In this document: positions 49,830-57,657 of the stretch, piece after piece
Numbering within the stretch: the first letter of the stretch is position 1
Layout of the letters: every line of letters begins with the position of its first letter
Assembly: GCA_018817125.1 (NCBI GenBank)
Contig: JAHIUN010000007.1
Coordinates: forward strand, 1-64,000
Direction: 5' to 3'
Origin: Patescibacteria group bacterium
GTDB lineage: Bacteria > Patescibacteriota > Gracilibacteria > UM-FILTER-43-11
Length of the DNA: 64,000 nt
Notes under the pieces: generated by a model
What the model was told of the DNA's origin: nothing
The model's database searches: none
The model's input: the letters and a program-made list of their open reading frames with translations, nothing else
Translations under genes and position numbers: made by a program

Positions 49830-50531
49830 ATGGACAAAATAACAACCACTTCAAAACAACGGACGGTGCTTCTGGTCGACAGTGACAAAGAACTGGTCCA
49901 TGACCTGAAAGATTATCTCGATCACCACGAGATTAAAGAGAAACATGGATTGGACTTTGTATTTGCTCAAAATGCCAAAGAAGCTCTTAAAAAATTGGCG
50001 GAACAAAAAATCGATCTGGTTATTCTCGAAGTCATATTGCCGGTTATTAATGGTTATTATGTTTTAAATAATTTAAAAAAAGACTATGCGCAGATTCCGG
50101 TCATCATCTACTCCCGCCTGAAAAGTCCGCAGGATTTAGCTAAGATGGCGTCTTATAAAGTGGATAATATTTTCCTGAAACAATTGATGAAAATGGAAGA
50201 TTTAATCCAGATGATCGTGAGCCATACAGAAAATAAGGTGGAATTGGATAAAGTTCTTTCAGAGCTTCAGAGCCAGATCAAATCTCTTTCATCTGCAGAA
50301 ACAGAATCCAATCTCAAGGTAATCCAGTGTCCGCGTTGTAACATGATTCTCCCGCGGAAGTCTCATTTTTGTAACAACTGCGGTCAGAAAATATTTAAGG
50401 CGACCAAGCAGGTTGGAATGAAAAAATCACCTGTCAAAAAACAGGCCGAGCCTAAAAAAATCAACGATTCAGTGGCCGAGGAAGCCCCTGAGTCAGTGGA
50501 AACTGAAACAGAAAGAGTAAATGTTCAATAA
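49830..50531 (+). CDS. Receiver-like protein with Glu at the phospho site and a zinc ribbon
   Basis: A 233-residue protein. Residues 10-125 form a response-regulator receiver fold with the acidic pair D17 and D19 and the conserved K117 in NIFLKQL. The phospho-acceptor position in DLVILEVILP is E67 instead of Asp, so it is probably not phosphorylated and may mimic the active form. A helical linker is followed by a zinc ribbon (C167, C170, C181, C184 in CPRCNMILPRKSHFCNNC) and a disordered charged tail. Its place between pilT and pilB implies a role in pilus control. Confidence 0.85.
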   Translation: MDKITTTSKQRTVLLVDSDKELVHDLKDYLDHHEIKEKHGLDFVFAQNAKEALKKLAEQKIDLVILEVILPVINGYYVLNNLKKDYAQIPVIIYSRLKSPQDLAKMASYKVDNIFLKQLMKMEDLIQMIVSHTENKVELDKVLSELQSQIKSLSSAETESNLKVIQCPRCNMILPRKSHFCNNCGQKIFKATKQVGMKKSPVKKQAEPKKINDSVAEEAPESVETETERVNVQ

Positions 50532-50546
50532 TTTAAGTGAGATATC

Positions 50547-52304
50547 ATGAATATCGATTCACAAAAACTCATTGAAGGGCTTAAAGGCAGAAAAGTGGAA
50601 AAATTCCTCATCCAGGCGCTGGATGAGGAATCTAAAGCAAGCAAAGTACCTTTGTATGATCTGGTCGAAAAAAAACATGTCCTGTCGGATGAAGAACTGG
50701 GCAGGTTGGTCGCGGAGATCGTTGGTTACCCTTATATAAATCTGTCAAAAATCGAAATAGCCAATGAAGTGCTGGAAATCGTTCCGGAAAACATCGCGTT
50801 AAAACAGGGAGTGATCACTTTCGCGATTGATGAATATCAGAATAAGGTCAAGATCGCCACGGTCAATCCGTTTGATCTGGAAATGATCCACGATCTGGAA
50901 AAAAAGACCGGACGGGAAGCGGAAGTATATTATACGACGTTCTCCAGCATTAAGAACATCATCGGTAAATATAACCAGGAGCTGAAAAACGTATTTTTGA
51001 ACATGCTCCCCGCCAATCTGCGTTACGCGAAGCCGGGAGAAGAACCTGCAACTCTGGAAATCGAAGAATTTGAAGAAGAGATCCCTATTGTGAAGATTTT
51101 TGACGCGATTCTGCTTCATGCTAACCGTCACCATGCTTCCGATATACACATCGAAGCCAGTAAAAATCACACGATAATCCGTTATCGTATTGATGGCGTA
51201 CTCCATAAAATCGTCAACTTTCCCAAAATCATCCACGAACCCCTGATAACACGCTGTAAGATTCTGGCAGGGCTTCGTATTGATGAGACGCGTGCGGCTC
51301 AGGATGGTCGTATTTCTTTACAGCTCGATGACAACACCGTGGCTTTCCGTGTTTCGATTTTACCCACTCACTTCGGTGAAAAGATTGTGATGCGTATCCT
51401 GGTTGAACTGGAAGAATCCGTCAATCTGATTGATTCAGGGTTGGACGAATCGGAGTATAAAAAGGTGATTCTGAATTCCACCAAGCCCTACGGAATGATG
51501 ATTGTGACCGGTCCGACCGGTTCAGGTAAAACCACTACCTTATATAACATCATCAAATTATTAAATTCAGATGAGGTCAATATAGCGACCATCGAAGACC
51601 CTATTGAATATGGTATCGATGGCATCAATCAGGTTCAGGTGAATCATGCTACGAACCTTACGTTTGCCAACGGCCTTCGCTCATTACTTCGTCAGGATCC
51701 CGATAGCATTCTAGTAGGGGAAATCCGTGACCAGGAAACCGCCCAGATTGCTGTGGAGTCAGCGATGACGGGTCATATGGTGTTTTCCACGCTTCATGCT
51801 AACAGCGCGGCGGTGGGCATCCCTCGTTTAGTGGAAATGGGTGTAGAACCCTTTTTGCTGACGGCCGCGGTCAATTCATTTATCGCCCAGCGTCTGGTGC
51901 GTAAACTCTGTCCGCATTGTCTTCAGGGGCAAGTCTATTCATCAGAGACCTTGGGGTTGGTTTATAACGACAGGAATCTGGTGGAGGTCGTCAAAAGGAT
52001 CGCCTCCAAACATTACTCTCCCGAAGAAATCGAACAGCTTGAATTTAAAGATGAGTTCATTTTTTACAAAGGACAGGGGTGCTCAGCCTGTGGTCATACC
52101 GGCTATAAAGGCCGTGTCGGTCTGTACGAGGTTCTGGAAATGAACGACGAAATTAAAAAAATTATTTTACAGGGGGGCAGTTCCGATGCGATTGAAGATA
52201 TGGCTGTTCAAAGCGGTATGACGACCATGCTGGACAATGGTATCGAAAAGGCCCTTTCCGGCAACACTTCACTTGAAGAAGTTATTCGTGTGATTAAAGC
52301 TTAA
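50547..52304 (+). CDS. pilB: Type IV pilus assembly ATPase PilB
   Basis: Extension ATPase of the pilus. The 585-residue protein has the N-terminal MshEN-type domain (LVAEIVGYPYINLSKIEI), the N2 domain ASDIHIEASKNHTIIRYRIDG, Walker A GPTGSGKTTTLYNI, the Asp box IEDPIEYG, Walker B SILVGEIRDQETA and the His box TGHMVFSTLHAN. The tetracysteine zinc site is split between CPHC and CSAC, as in GspE/PilB. It starts 15 bases after the receiver gene and works with PilC in the inner membrane. Confidence 0.97.
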   Translation: MNIDSQKLIEGLKGRKVEKFLIQALDEESKASKVPLYDLVEKKHVLSDEELGRLVAEIVGYPYINLSKIEIANEVLEIVPENIALKQGVITFAIDEYQNKVKIATVNPFDLEMIHDLEKKTGREAEVYYTTFSSIKNIIGKYNQELKNVFLNMLPANLRYAKPGEEPATLEIEEFEEEIPIVKIFDAILLHANRHHASDIHIEASKNHTIIRYRIDGVLHKIVNFPKIIHEPLITRCKILAGLRIDETRAAQDGRISLQLDDNTVAFRVSILPTHFGEKIVMRILVELEESVNLIDSGLDESEYKKVILNSTKPYGMMIVTGPTGSGKTTTLYNIIKLLNSDEVNIATIEDPIEYGIDGINQVQVNHATNLTFANGLRSLLRQDPDSILVGEIRDQETAQIAVESAMTGHMVFSTLHANSAAVGIPRLVEMGVEPFLLTAAVNSFIAQRLVRKLCPHCLQGQVYSSETLGLVYNDRNLVEVVKRIASKHYSPEEIEQLEFKDEFIFYKGQGCSACGHTGYKGRVGLYEVLEMNDEIKKIILQGGSSDAIEDMAVQSGMTTMLDNGIEKALSGNTSLEEVIRVIKA

Positions 52305-52407
52305 CCGAATAGATATCGAATAGAAATCGAATAGACTGGTCCATCCGAAGTCCATCCGAAGTCCATCCGAAGTCCATCCGAAGTCCATCCGAAGTAAATA
52401 CGAAACT
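52305..52407 (+). repeat. Tandem 11-base repeat between pilB and pilC
   Basis: Three CGAATAGA-type words lead into five exact copies of GTCCATCCGAA (52339-52393), then AATACGAAACTATG at the pilC start. This is the cleanest expansion of the spacer vocabulary. It is not a CRISPR array, because no spacers separate the units. Confidence 0.85.
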
Positions 52408-53763
52408 ATGCCAACCATTTCCCTTGAAGAAACACAGGAAGCCCAGGAGGCAAAGGCGCCGGAAACCGTTTCGGCGACCGATCAGGTTGTTCAGAATATT
52501 CCGCAGGCGGAACAACCATCTGTTCAGGAAGCATCATCTGCTTCTGGGGGTGAGGTTCAGGAAGGGGCTGTTGAAACTGAATCACCGGTAGCGGAGGAAG
52601 ATAAGCCTTCCATGCGTACACTGTCGCAGGAAAATGCAACCCCGAAAAAGAAAGGCATCAAAAAAGAGGATGAAAAATCAAAAAAGAGTAAAAAAAGCCT
52701 GTTTCAGCGCCTGAGTGCTATTGGCACCGTGTCTTCTAGGGAAGTAGTGGAATTCACCCGTCATCTCGCGGTAATGCTGGGGGCAGGGATAACGATTTTT
52801 GAAGCGATTTTGTTTTTGAAAGATCAGGCTCGGAACAAGATCTTTAGGGATCGTCTGGAAAGCGTTGTTGAAAGCCTGAACAATGGTCAGGCCCTTTCCA
52901 ATGCCATGCGGCGTTTTCCTAAAATATTCCCTCCTATTTATACCAATATCATCCAGGTCGGAGAAAAATCCGGAACGCTCGCGCAGACCATGGTGGATCT
53001 GGCAGATCATCTGGAAGACAGTGAGGAGTTCCGCCGAAAGGTAAAAGGTGCTCTGATTTATCCGAAGATCATCATCGGGGTAATGCTTACATTCATTTTT
53101 ATTCTGATTTTGTTCGTGATGCCCCGTATTTTAACCATATTCAACAGTCTGGGAGCCGACATTCCGCTCGCCACGCGTGTGATGATCGGTGTGACGAATT
53201 TTATCAACAATCATCTGGTGATGATTTTTGCAGTGGGTTTTGGATTGGCGGTTTTGATTTACATGCTTTTTAGAAATCCGGGAGTCCAGAAATGGCGGGA
53301 TAAAGTCTATATCAGGTTTCCGCTTGTCGGCCATATTGTTTTGAACTATAACACCGCTCAGGTTAGTCAGCATTTCGGCACATTATTCGCGAGCGGCATC
53401 ACCATCGTCCGCTGTCTGGAGATCACGTCCACAGTCGTCAAAAACAAAATATTTCGAAGCGAAATCGGCTATATGATCGAAAAGATTAAAAGAGGAGCCG
53501 CGCTTTCCCAGAGTTTTCCGGAAAAATCTTTTTTCCCTCCGATGTTCATAAAACTCATCCGGGTAGGAGAGCGTACCGGTAAATTACCGCATGTGGTGGA
53601 ATATATGAAAAAATATTATAAGAACTTGGTCGACAACGATGTGAAAAACATCACCACCATCATCGAACCGGTAATCATGGTGCTCTTGGGTTTGATGGTT
53701 GCCGGCTTGGTTATCACGGTAATCGGTCCTATTTATCAGCTGATTTCTAACGTCGGCCAATAA
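52408..53763 (+). CDS. pilC: Type IV pilus inner-membrane platform protein PilC
   Basis: A 451-residue protein. Residues 110-451 are two T2SSF domains, each with the F-T-R-H-L-A-x-M/L-x-x-A-G motif (EFTRHLAVMLGAGITIFEAI and the second VSQHFGTLFASGITIVRCLEI) and three membrane helices overall (near 212-235, 265-288 and 420-445). The first 100 residues are an acidic Gln/Glu-rich extension followed by a lysine cluster, which is unusual; ordinary PilC lacks it. It anchors the ATPases and passes pilins into the fibre. Confidence 0.95.
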   Translation: MPTISLEETQEAQEAKAPETVSATDQVVQNIPQAEQPSVQEASSASGGEVQEGAVETESPVAEEDKPSMRTLSQENATPKKKGIKKEDEKSKKSKKSLFQRLSAIGTVSSREVVEFTRHLAVMLGAGITIFEAILFLKDQARNKIFRDRLESVVESLNNGQALSNAMRRFPKIFPPIYTNIIQVGEKSGTLAQTMVDLADHLEDSEEFRRKVKGALIYPKIIIGVMLTFIFILILFVMPRILTIFNSLGADIPLATRVMIGVTNFINNHLVMIFAVGFGLAVLIYMLFRNPGVQKWRDKVYIRFPLVGHIVLNYNTAQVSQHFGTLFASGITIVRCLEITSTVVKNKIFRSEIGYMIEKIKRGAALSQSFPEKSFFPPMFIKLIRVGERTGKLPHVVEYMKKYYKNLVDNDVKNITTIIEPVIMVLLGLMVAGLVITVIGPIYQLISNVGQ

Positions 53764-53848
53764 AATTCAATACGACACGACACTTTGTTTTTTTAGTGTT
53801 CATTTTTTTAAAGTTGTATTAAAATACGCATAAGTCTAAAAATAAAAA

Positions 53849-54316
53849 TTGAAAATCAAAAATTCACGAAGCGCAGGGTTCTCCTTTATGGAAGTGATGC
53901 TCACTATGGGGCTTTTTCTTTTGCTCGCTGGGGTCGGGGTCGGAGCCTATTTTAAATATTATCAATTTTCCCTGATCAATATCGATGTGGCCAAAACCAT
54001 GACCCACATCAAGCAAGCCCGATTTCAGGCGCTTAAAAATCCGGATAGCTCCGATTACGGCGTGCATCTGGATGTTCCGTGCCGATGTTTGATCACTTTC
54101 AGAAACACTTACAATCCTGCCGCCCTCGACAATATCAAGCTGGAACTCCGTCAGCTTGATATCACGGATTTAAATTTAATTCCCAATATTGGCGTTACTA
54201 ATGATATAATCTTCAAGAGGCAAACGGGTAAAACAGATAATATCGGAAGTTTTACCGTCGGGAATGCAGTTTATAGTTATACTTTTACTATTAATTCTCA
54301 GGGGGTTGTTGATTAA
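53849..54316 (+). CDS. Minor prepilin 1
   Basis: A 155-residue type IV pilin-like protein. A short basic leader ends in G before FSFMEVMLTMGLFLLLAGVG, with the expected Glu at mature position 5 and a hydrophobic helix of about 20 residues. The C-terminal domain is about 110 residues and has an isolated CRC cysteine pair. The start is a TTG codon; no ATG suits. It is probably a pilus-tip or initiation subunit processed by a prepilin peptidase not encoded here. The next gene overlaps its stop codon. Confidence 0.85.
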   Translation: MKIKNSRSAGFSFMEVMLTMGLFLLLAGVGVGAYFKYYQFSLINIDVAKTMTHIKQARFQALKNPDSSDYGVHLDVPCRCLITFRNTYNPAALDNIKLELRQLDITDLNLIPNIGVTNDIIFKRQTGKTDNIGSFTVGNAVYSYTFTINSQGVVD

Positions 54317-54833
54317 AAATAAAAAAATCAATCATCATTGTTTAAAAAATCGTAGCGGCCTGAGCATGGTTGAGCTCATTATCGTTACCGTTTTATTTAT
54401 GATTTTAGTACCCACTTCGTTGGCGATTTTTGTGGGCGCCCGTAAAATTACAGGACAGTCTTACATTCAGCATCAGGCGGCCATTACTTCCAGCGAGAGC
54501 TCAGACATTCTTCATTATATGCGCAATCTGGATTTTGACTGGTTGGTCAACGGGACGTTTTTTCTCATCCGCAATCCCGGTACGGGATCGTGGCTGGTAA
54601 AAAGTGATCTGGCGGATATGGATATTTTTGAACGGCGTGTCGTGGTGTCCGATGCCAGGCGGCATTTAAGCACTAACGACATTTATTTTGATGGGGATAC
54701 GGGGGTGTTTTATGAAGACGCGAATACCAAGCGAGTTGACGTTAGTGTGGTATGGGCACCGGATTATCTTCCGTTGGATCTGCTCACCCACACGCTTTAT
54801 ATTACCAATTGGCAAAGGGTTATTACCTATTAA
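54309..54833 (+). CDS. Minor prepilin 2
   Basis: A 174-residue prepilin-like protein with cleavage site G before LSMVELIIVTVLFMILVPT (Glu at +5). The upstream in-frame region is hydrophobic junk overlapping the previous gene, so the start is placed at TTG 54309 (or 54306), overlapping the previous stop by eight bases. The globular part ends in LYITNWQRVITY. Order and overlap suit a PilV/PilW-type minor pilin. Confidence 0.82.
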   Translation: MIKNKKINHHCLKNRSGLSMVELIIVTVLFMILVPTSLAIFVGARKITGQSYIQHQAAITSSESSDILHYMRNLDFDWLVNGTFFLIRNPGTGSWLVKSDLADMDIFERRVVVSDARRHLSTNDIYFDGDTGVFYEDANTKRVDVSVVWAPDYLPLDLLTHTLYITNWQRVITY

Positions 54834-54877
54834 TAGGGGTAACCCGGTTGAATTTTTAATATTAATTAACAAAAGCC

Positions 54878-57085
54878 ATGAAAAATTATTTTAGAAACCA
54901 GCAGGGGACCACGTTCATCGAGCTCCTCTTATATATCGCGGTATTTTTGGTACTGACGCCCGTTTTACTGGCGGTGTCTATCAATGCTATCCGTTTTGAT
55001 AAACAGCATCAGGGAGAACTACAGGCCAATATAGACAGCCAGTTTGTGGTCGAACGGATGTACGACCTGATCGCTGGCGCCAAAAAAATAGATACCGCCA
55101 ATTCCATTTTAGGAAATTCTGAGGGGAAGCTGACACTGATTATGCCGGACGATTCGGTCGTGACAATCGAGGCTAATTTGGCGGATCAGTCCGTGGACAT
55201 CACTGAAGGCGGGGTGAAATCTTCTCTATCCTCTGGAGACCTCCGTCTGGAAAGTCTTTATTTTGACCGCATCACCGATAATATGAATGATCCCGAGATC
55301 ATTCTGGGAGCCACGGCTCATATGACGGTGACCGGCACTGAAGAGTACAGTGCTCCGCAGCAATATACCATGTCCGCAAATCTGGAAAACGGGGATTTTG
55401 ATGACGATGGCTGTCCTGATTATAAAGACAAATATCCCCGCCATTCTCAGTGTTGCGGCGACGCGGATGCAGACGGTATTTGTGATGAAATGGACAACTG
55501 TGTGTTGGTGTACAATCCTTTTCAGGAAGATTATGAAGGCGATGATATCGGCGATGAATGTGACGGGGACATCTTTTTTGAAGGTCCGGGAAACGAACCC
55601 GAACTGCCGGCTGGGGAAGATGAAGATGGCGATGAAATGGACAATGAACTGGATAACTGCCCGACGGTAGAAAATCCCGATCAGCTGGATACCGACGGCG
55701 ATGGCATCGGCGATGCCTGTGATTTGGACGAAGATGAAGGCGGGGGAGCGGGAGGAACTGGCGGCGGACTGGGCGCTTACAACTGCAGTAATGATGCCCC
55801 TTTATTAGCCCTTATTAATCACAACCCTCCTATTCCTAATGGAATCCTGAAAGCTATTTTAATGGCGGCTTCCCCGTTGTCTCCGACCGTTCTGCAGGCG
55901 ATCATTGACCGCGTTCCGTCTATGACGTCCGGTCATATAAAGCAGATTTTTACGTCTAATGCAAAGTTATATCCAGAGACCTATGATAATGTAATGGCTA
56001 TGGATTTGCCTCAGGGGATCAAAGGCCTGATTCAGGCCGCGCAGGAAGACACTTCTTATTATGCCTGGCAGGAGGGGGGCGCCATGCAGATCACCTATCA
56101 AACACAATTCTCTGAAGACGGCGACTGGATCCGTTTTTACGATGCCGATTATCCATTAGGTGAAGTGGGCCAGGGTAAAACCGATGTCTTTACAATGAGA
56201 GTGACAGGCGGGTCTTCGAACATAGATGTTGAATTGGTTTCAGGAGGCAGCAGCAGTTTTATGCTGAGCGACCAGGGCGACCATTACTTCACGCGCGGAT
56301 TCTGGGTAACCTTAGAAAGTATTATGGGGGAGACCTATGTAATTACAGTCAGTAATATCCTGAATACGTCTCCGCTTGAATCAATCCAATTTGATTTCGG
56401 AGACGGGGAGACCGTTGAAGTGATCCAGCCCACCGCTTCCACATTCACCACGGAACGGTATATTTGGTATTGTGAAGGCGGCTGTTCGGATAATTGCGGA
56501 GATATGGGAACGGGGATGGTCGTGGGCAATCTTTTTACCGATAAATGTTATCGGGCGGCAGATGGCACATTGCCTGAATGGTGTTCCCGGTGGTCGACCT
56601 TTATCGACAACGATGCCGCTAATTCGGCTTACATGGGCGGCACTCAGGAAGGGGAAGAGGATCTTTACTGGGAAAAAAGCTTTAAGACCATCCTTTCCAG
56701 AGGTCAGATCGATAATTTGGAAAGTATCACAATTGGCGGAGAAATCGCTTATCAGAGCATCACTCAATTCTTCTGTGATACGCTGGCCGCCAGCTGTCCT
56801 ATGAACGGCGCGCTTATCGGTTCCCAGGAAGTGGAACTGTATAACTGGGATACGGCCAGCTGGGAAGTGATTGGCGCGTTGGGGCTGGACGGCGGAATAA
56901 GTGATCAGCAGAAATTTGAAGTGAAGTATGACAGCGCCGATCTGCAGAAATTTTTAGGAGGGCTCCAGAACCGTATCATCAAGGCCCGCATGCAGTTCAA
57001 CTGGGACGGCGCGCCGCCGGAAGGCCAGCCCAGCGCCCCTGTCTTTATGGTAATCGATTACTTCACGGTGCATTTGAAATGGTAA
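54878..57085 (+). CDS. Giant prepilin with TSP3 calcium repeats (pilus-tip adhesin candidate)
   Basis: A 735-residue protein, five times the size of a normal pilin. Its N-terminus is a prepilin signal: QQG before TTFIELLLYIAVFLVLTPVL, Glu at +5. A PilW-like region follows. Residues 172-285 hold thrombospondin type 3 calcium-binding repeats (DADADGICDEMDNC, DEDGDEMDNELDNC and DTDGDGIGDACD). After a glycine linker comes an extracellular part of about 440 residues with scattered cysteines and beta-rich sequence. It is likely incorporated at the tip and used for adhesion. Calcium binding is expected from the repeats. Confidence 0.88.
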   Translation: MKNYFRNQQGTTFIELLLYIAVFLVLTPVLLAVSINAIRFDKQHQGELQANIDSQFVVERMYDLIAGAKKIDTANSILGNSEGKLTLIMPDDSVVTIEANLADQSVDITEGGVKSSLSSGDLRLESLYFDRITDNMNDPEIILGATAHMTVTGTEEYSAPQQYTMSANLENGDFDDDGCPDYKDKYPRHSQCCGDADADGICDEMDNCVLVYNPFQEDYEGDDIGDECDGDIFFEGPGNEPELPAGEDEDGDEMDNELDNCPTVENPDQLDTDGDGIGDACDLDEDEGGGAGGTGGGLGAYNCSNDAPLLALINHNPPIPNGILKAILMAASPLSPTVLQAIIDRVPSMTSGHIKQIFTSNAKLYPETYDNVMAMDLPQGIKGLIQAAQEDTSYYAWQEGGAMQITYQTQFSEDGDWIRFYDADYPLGEVGQGKTDVFTMRVTGGSSNIDVELVSGGSSSFMLSDQGDHYFTRGFWVTLESIMGETYVITVSNILNTSPLESIQFDFGDGETVEVIQPTASTFTTERYIWYCEGGCSDNCGDMGTGMVVGNLFTDKCYRAADGTLPEWCSRWSTFIDNDAANSAYMGGTQEGEEDLYWEKSFKTILSRGQIDNLESITIGGEIAYQSITQFFCDTLAASCPMNGALIGSQEVELYNWDTASWEVIGALGLDGGISDQQKFEVKYDSADLQKFLGGLQNRIIKARMQFNWDGAPPEGQPSAPVFMVIDYFTVHLKW

Positions 57086-57091
57086 AGTTTT

Positions 57092-57180
57092 TAATCCAAT
57101 AGAAGACCCAATGGAAGGCCCAATTGATTGTAAAACCAAAATACGGTCAATTGGGTCCTCAACGGGCCTTCAGCCGGAAA
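57092..57180 (+). repeat. Word hairpin between the TSP3 prepilin and PilX-like genes
   Basis: AATAGAAGACCCAATGGAAG and GCCCAATTGA are mirrored by TCAATTGGGTCC and ACGGGCC. It ends shortly before the ATG at 57183. Confidence 0.65.
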
Positions 57181-57182
57181 TA

Positions 57183-57653
57183 ATGAAAAATACTCACCCA
57201 AAACCACAGGGTTTCATCGCCATCGTCAGCCTGCTGATTGTGGCGACCATTGCGATGTTTTTTGCAATCGGCATGCTTTTGGACGGGGTGAACAATGCTT
57301 CACTTTCTTTAAGCAGCATCTATTACGAATCCGCACGGGTAAACGCGAACACATGTCTGGATGATGCCCTGTCACGGATCCGCCAGGAAGAAAAATTTGA
57401 ACGAAACCTGAATTATTCTATTTTAGAGAATGAATCCTGCCAGACCACCATTGAATGGTTTGCCCCTCAACAGATTGCTCTGGGGATTGTGGAACGGTTA
57501 GCCAGCCTGATCGTCACGGGTATTAGCCACAGTTTTACGCGTACCTTTGAATATGATCTGAAAATAGCCCGGCATGATGTACATTATGATGACGGGGCTT
57601 TTGAGTATTACAATGTCATCGATATCGTTGATATGAACGAATTAGTTAATTAA
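57183..57653 (+). CDS. PilX-like minor pilin without Glu5
   Basis: A 156-residue protein started at the ATG at 57183, since the longer frame lies in the spacer repeat. The leader ends in G before FIAIVSLLIVATIAMFFAIG. Position 5 of the mature helix is Val, as in PilX/GspK-type tip subunits that lack the conserved Glu. Two cysteines (NTCLDD and ESCQTT) could form a disulfide. It is followed four bases later by pilM. Confidence 0.75.
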   Translation: MKNTHPKPQGFIAIVSLLIVATIAMFFAIGMLLDGVNNASLSLSSIYYESARVNANTCLDDALSRIRQEEKFERNLNYSILENESCQTTIEWFAPQQIALGIVERLASLIVTGISHSFTRTFEYDLKIARHDVHYDDGAFEYYNVIDIVDMNELVN

Positions 57654-57657
57654 TTAA

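Noticed and set aside
52339-52393. Possible CRISPR array
   Set aside because: Units are 11 bases and contiguous, with no spacers and no cas genes in the window.
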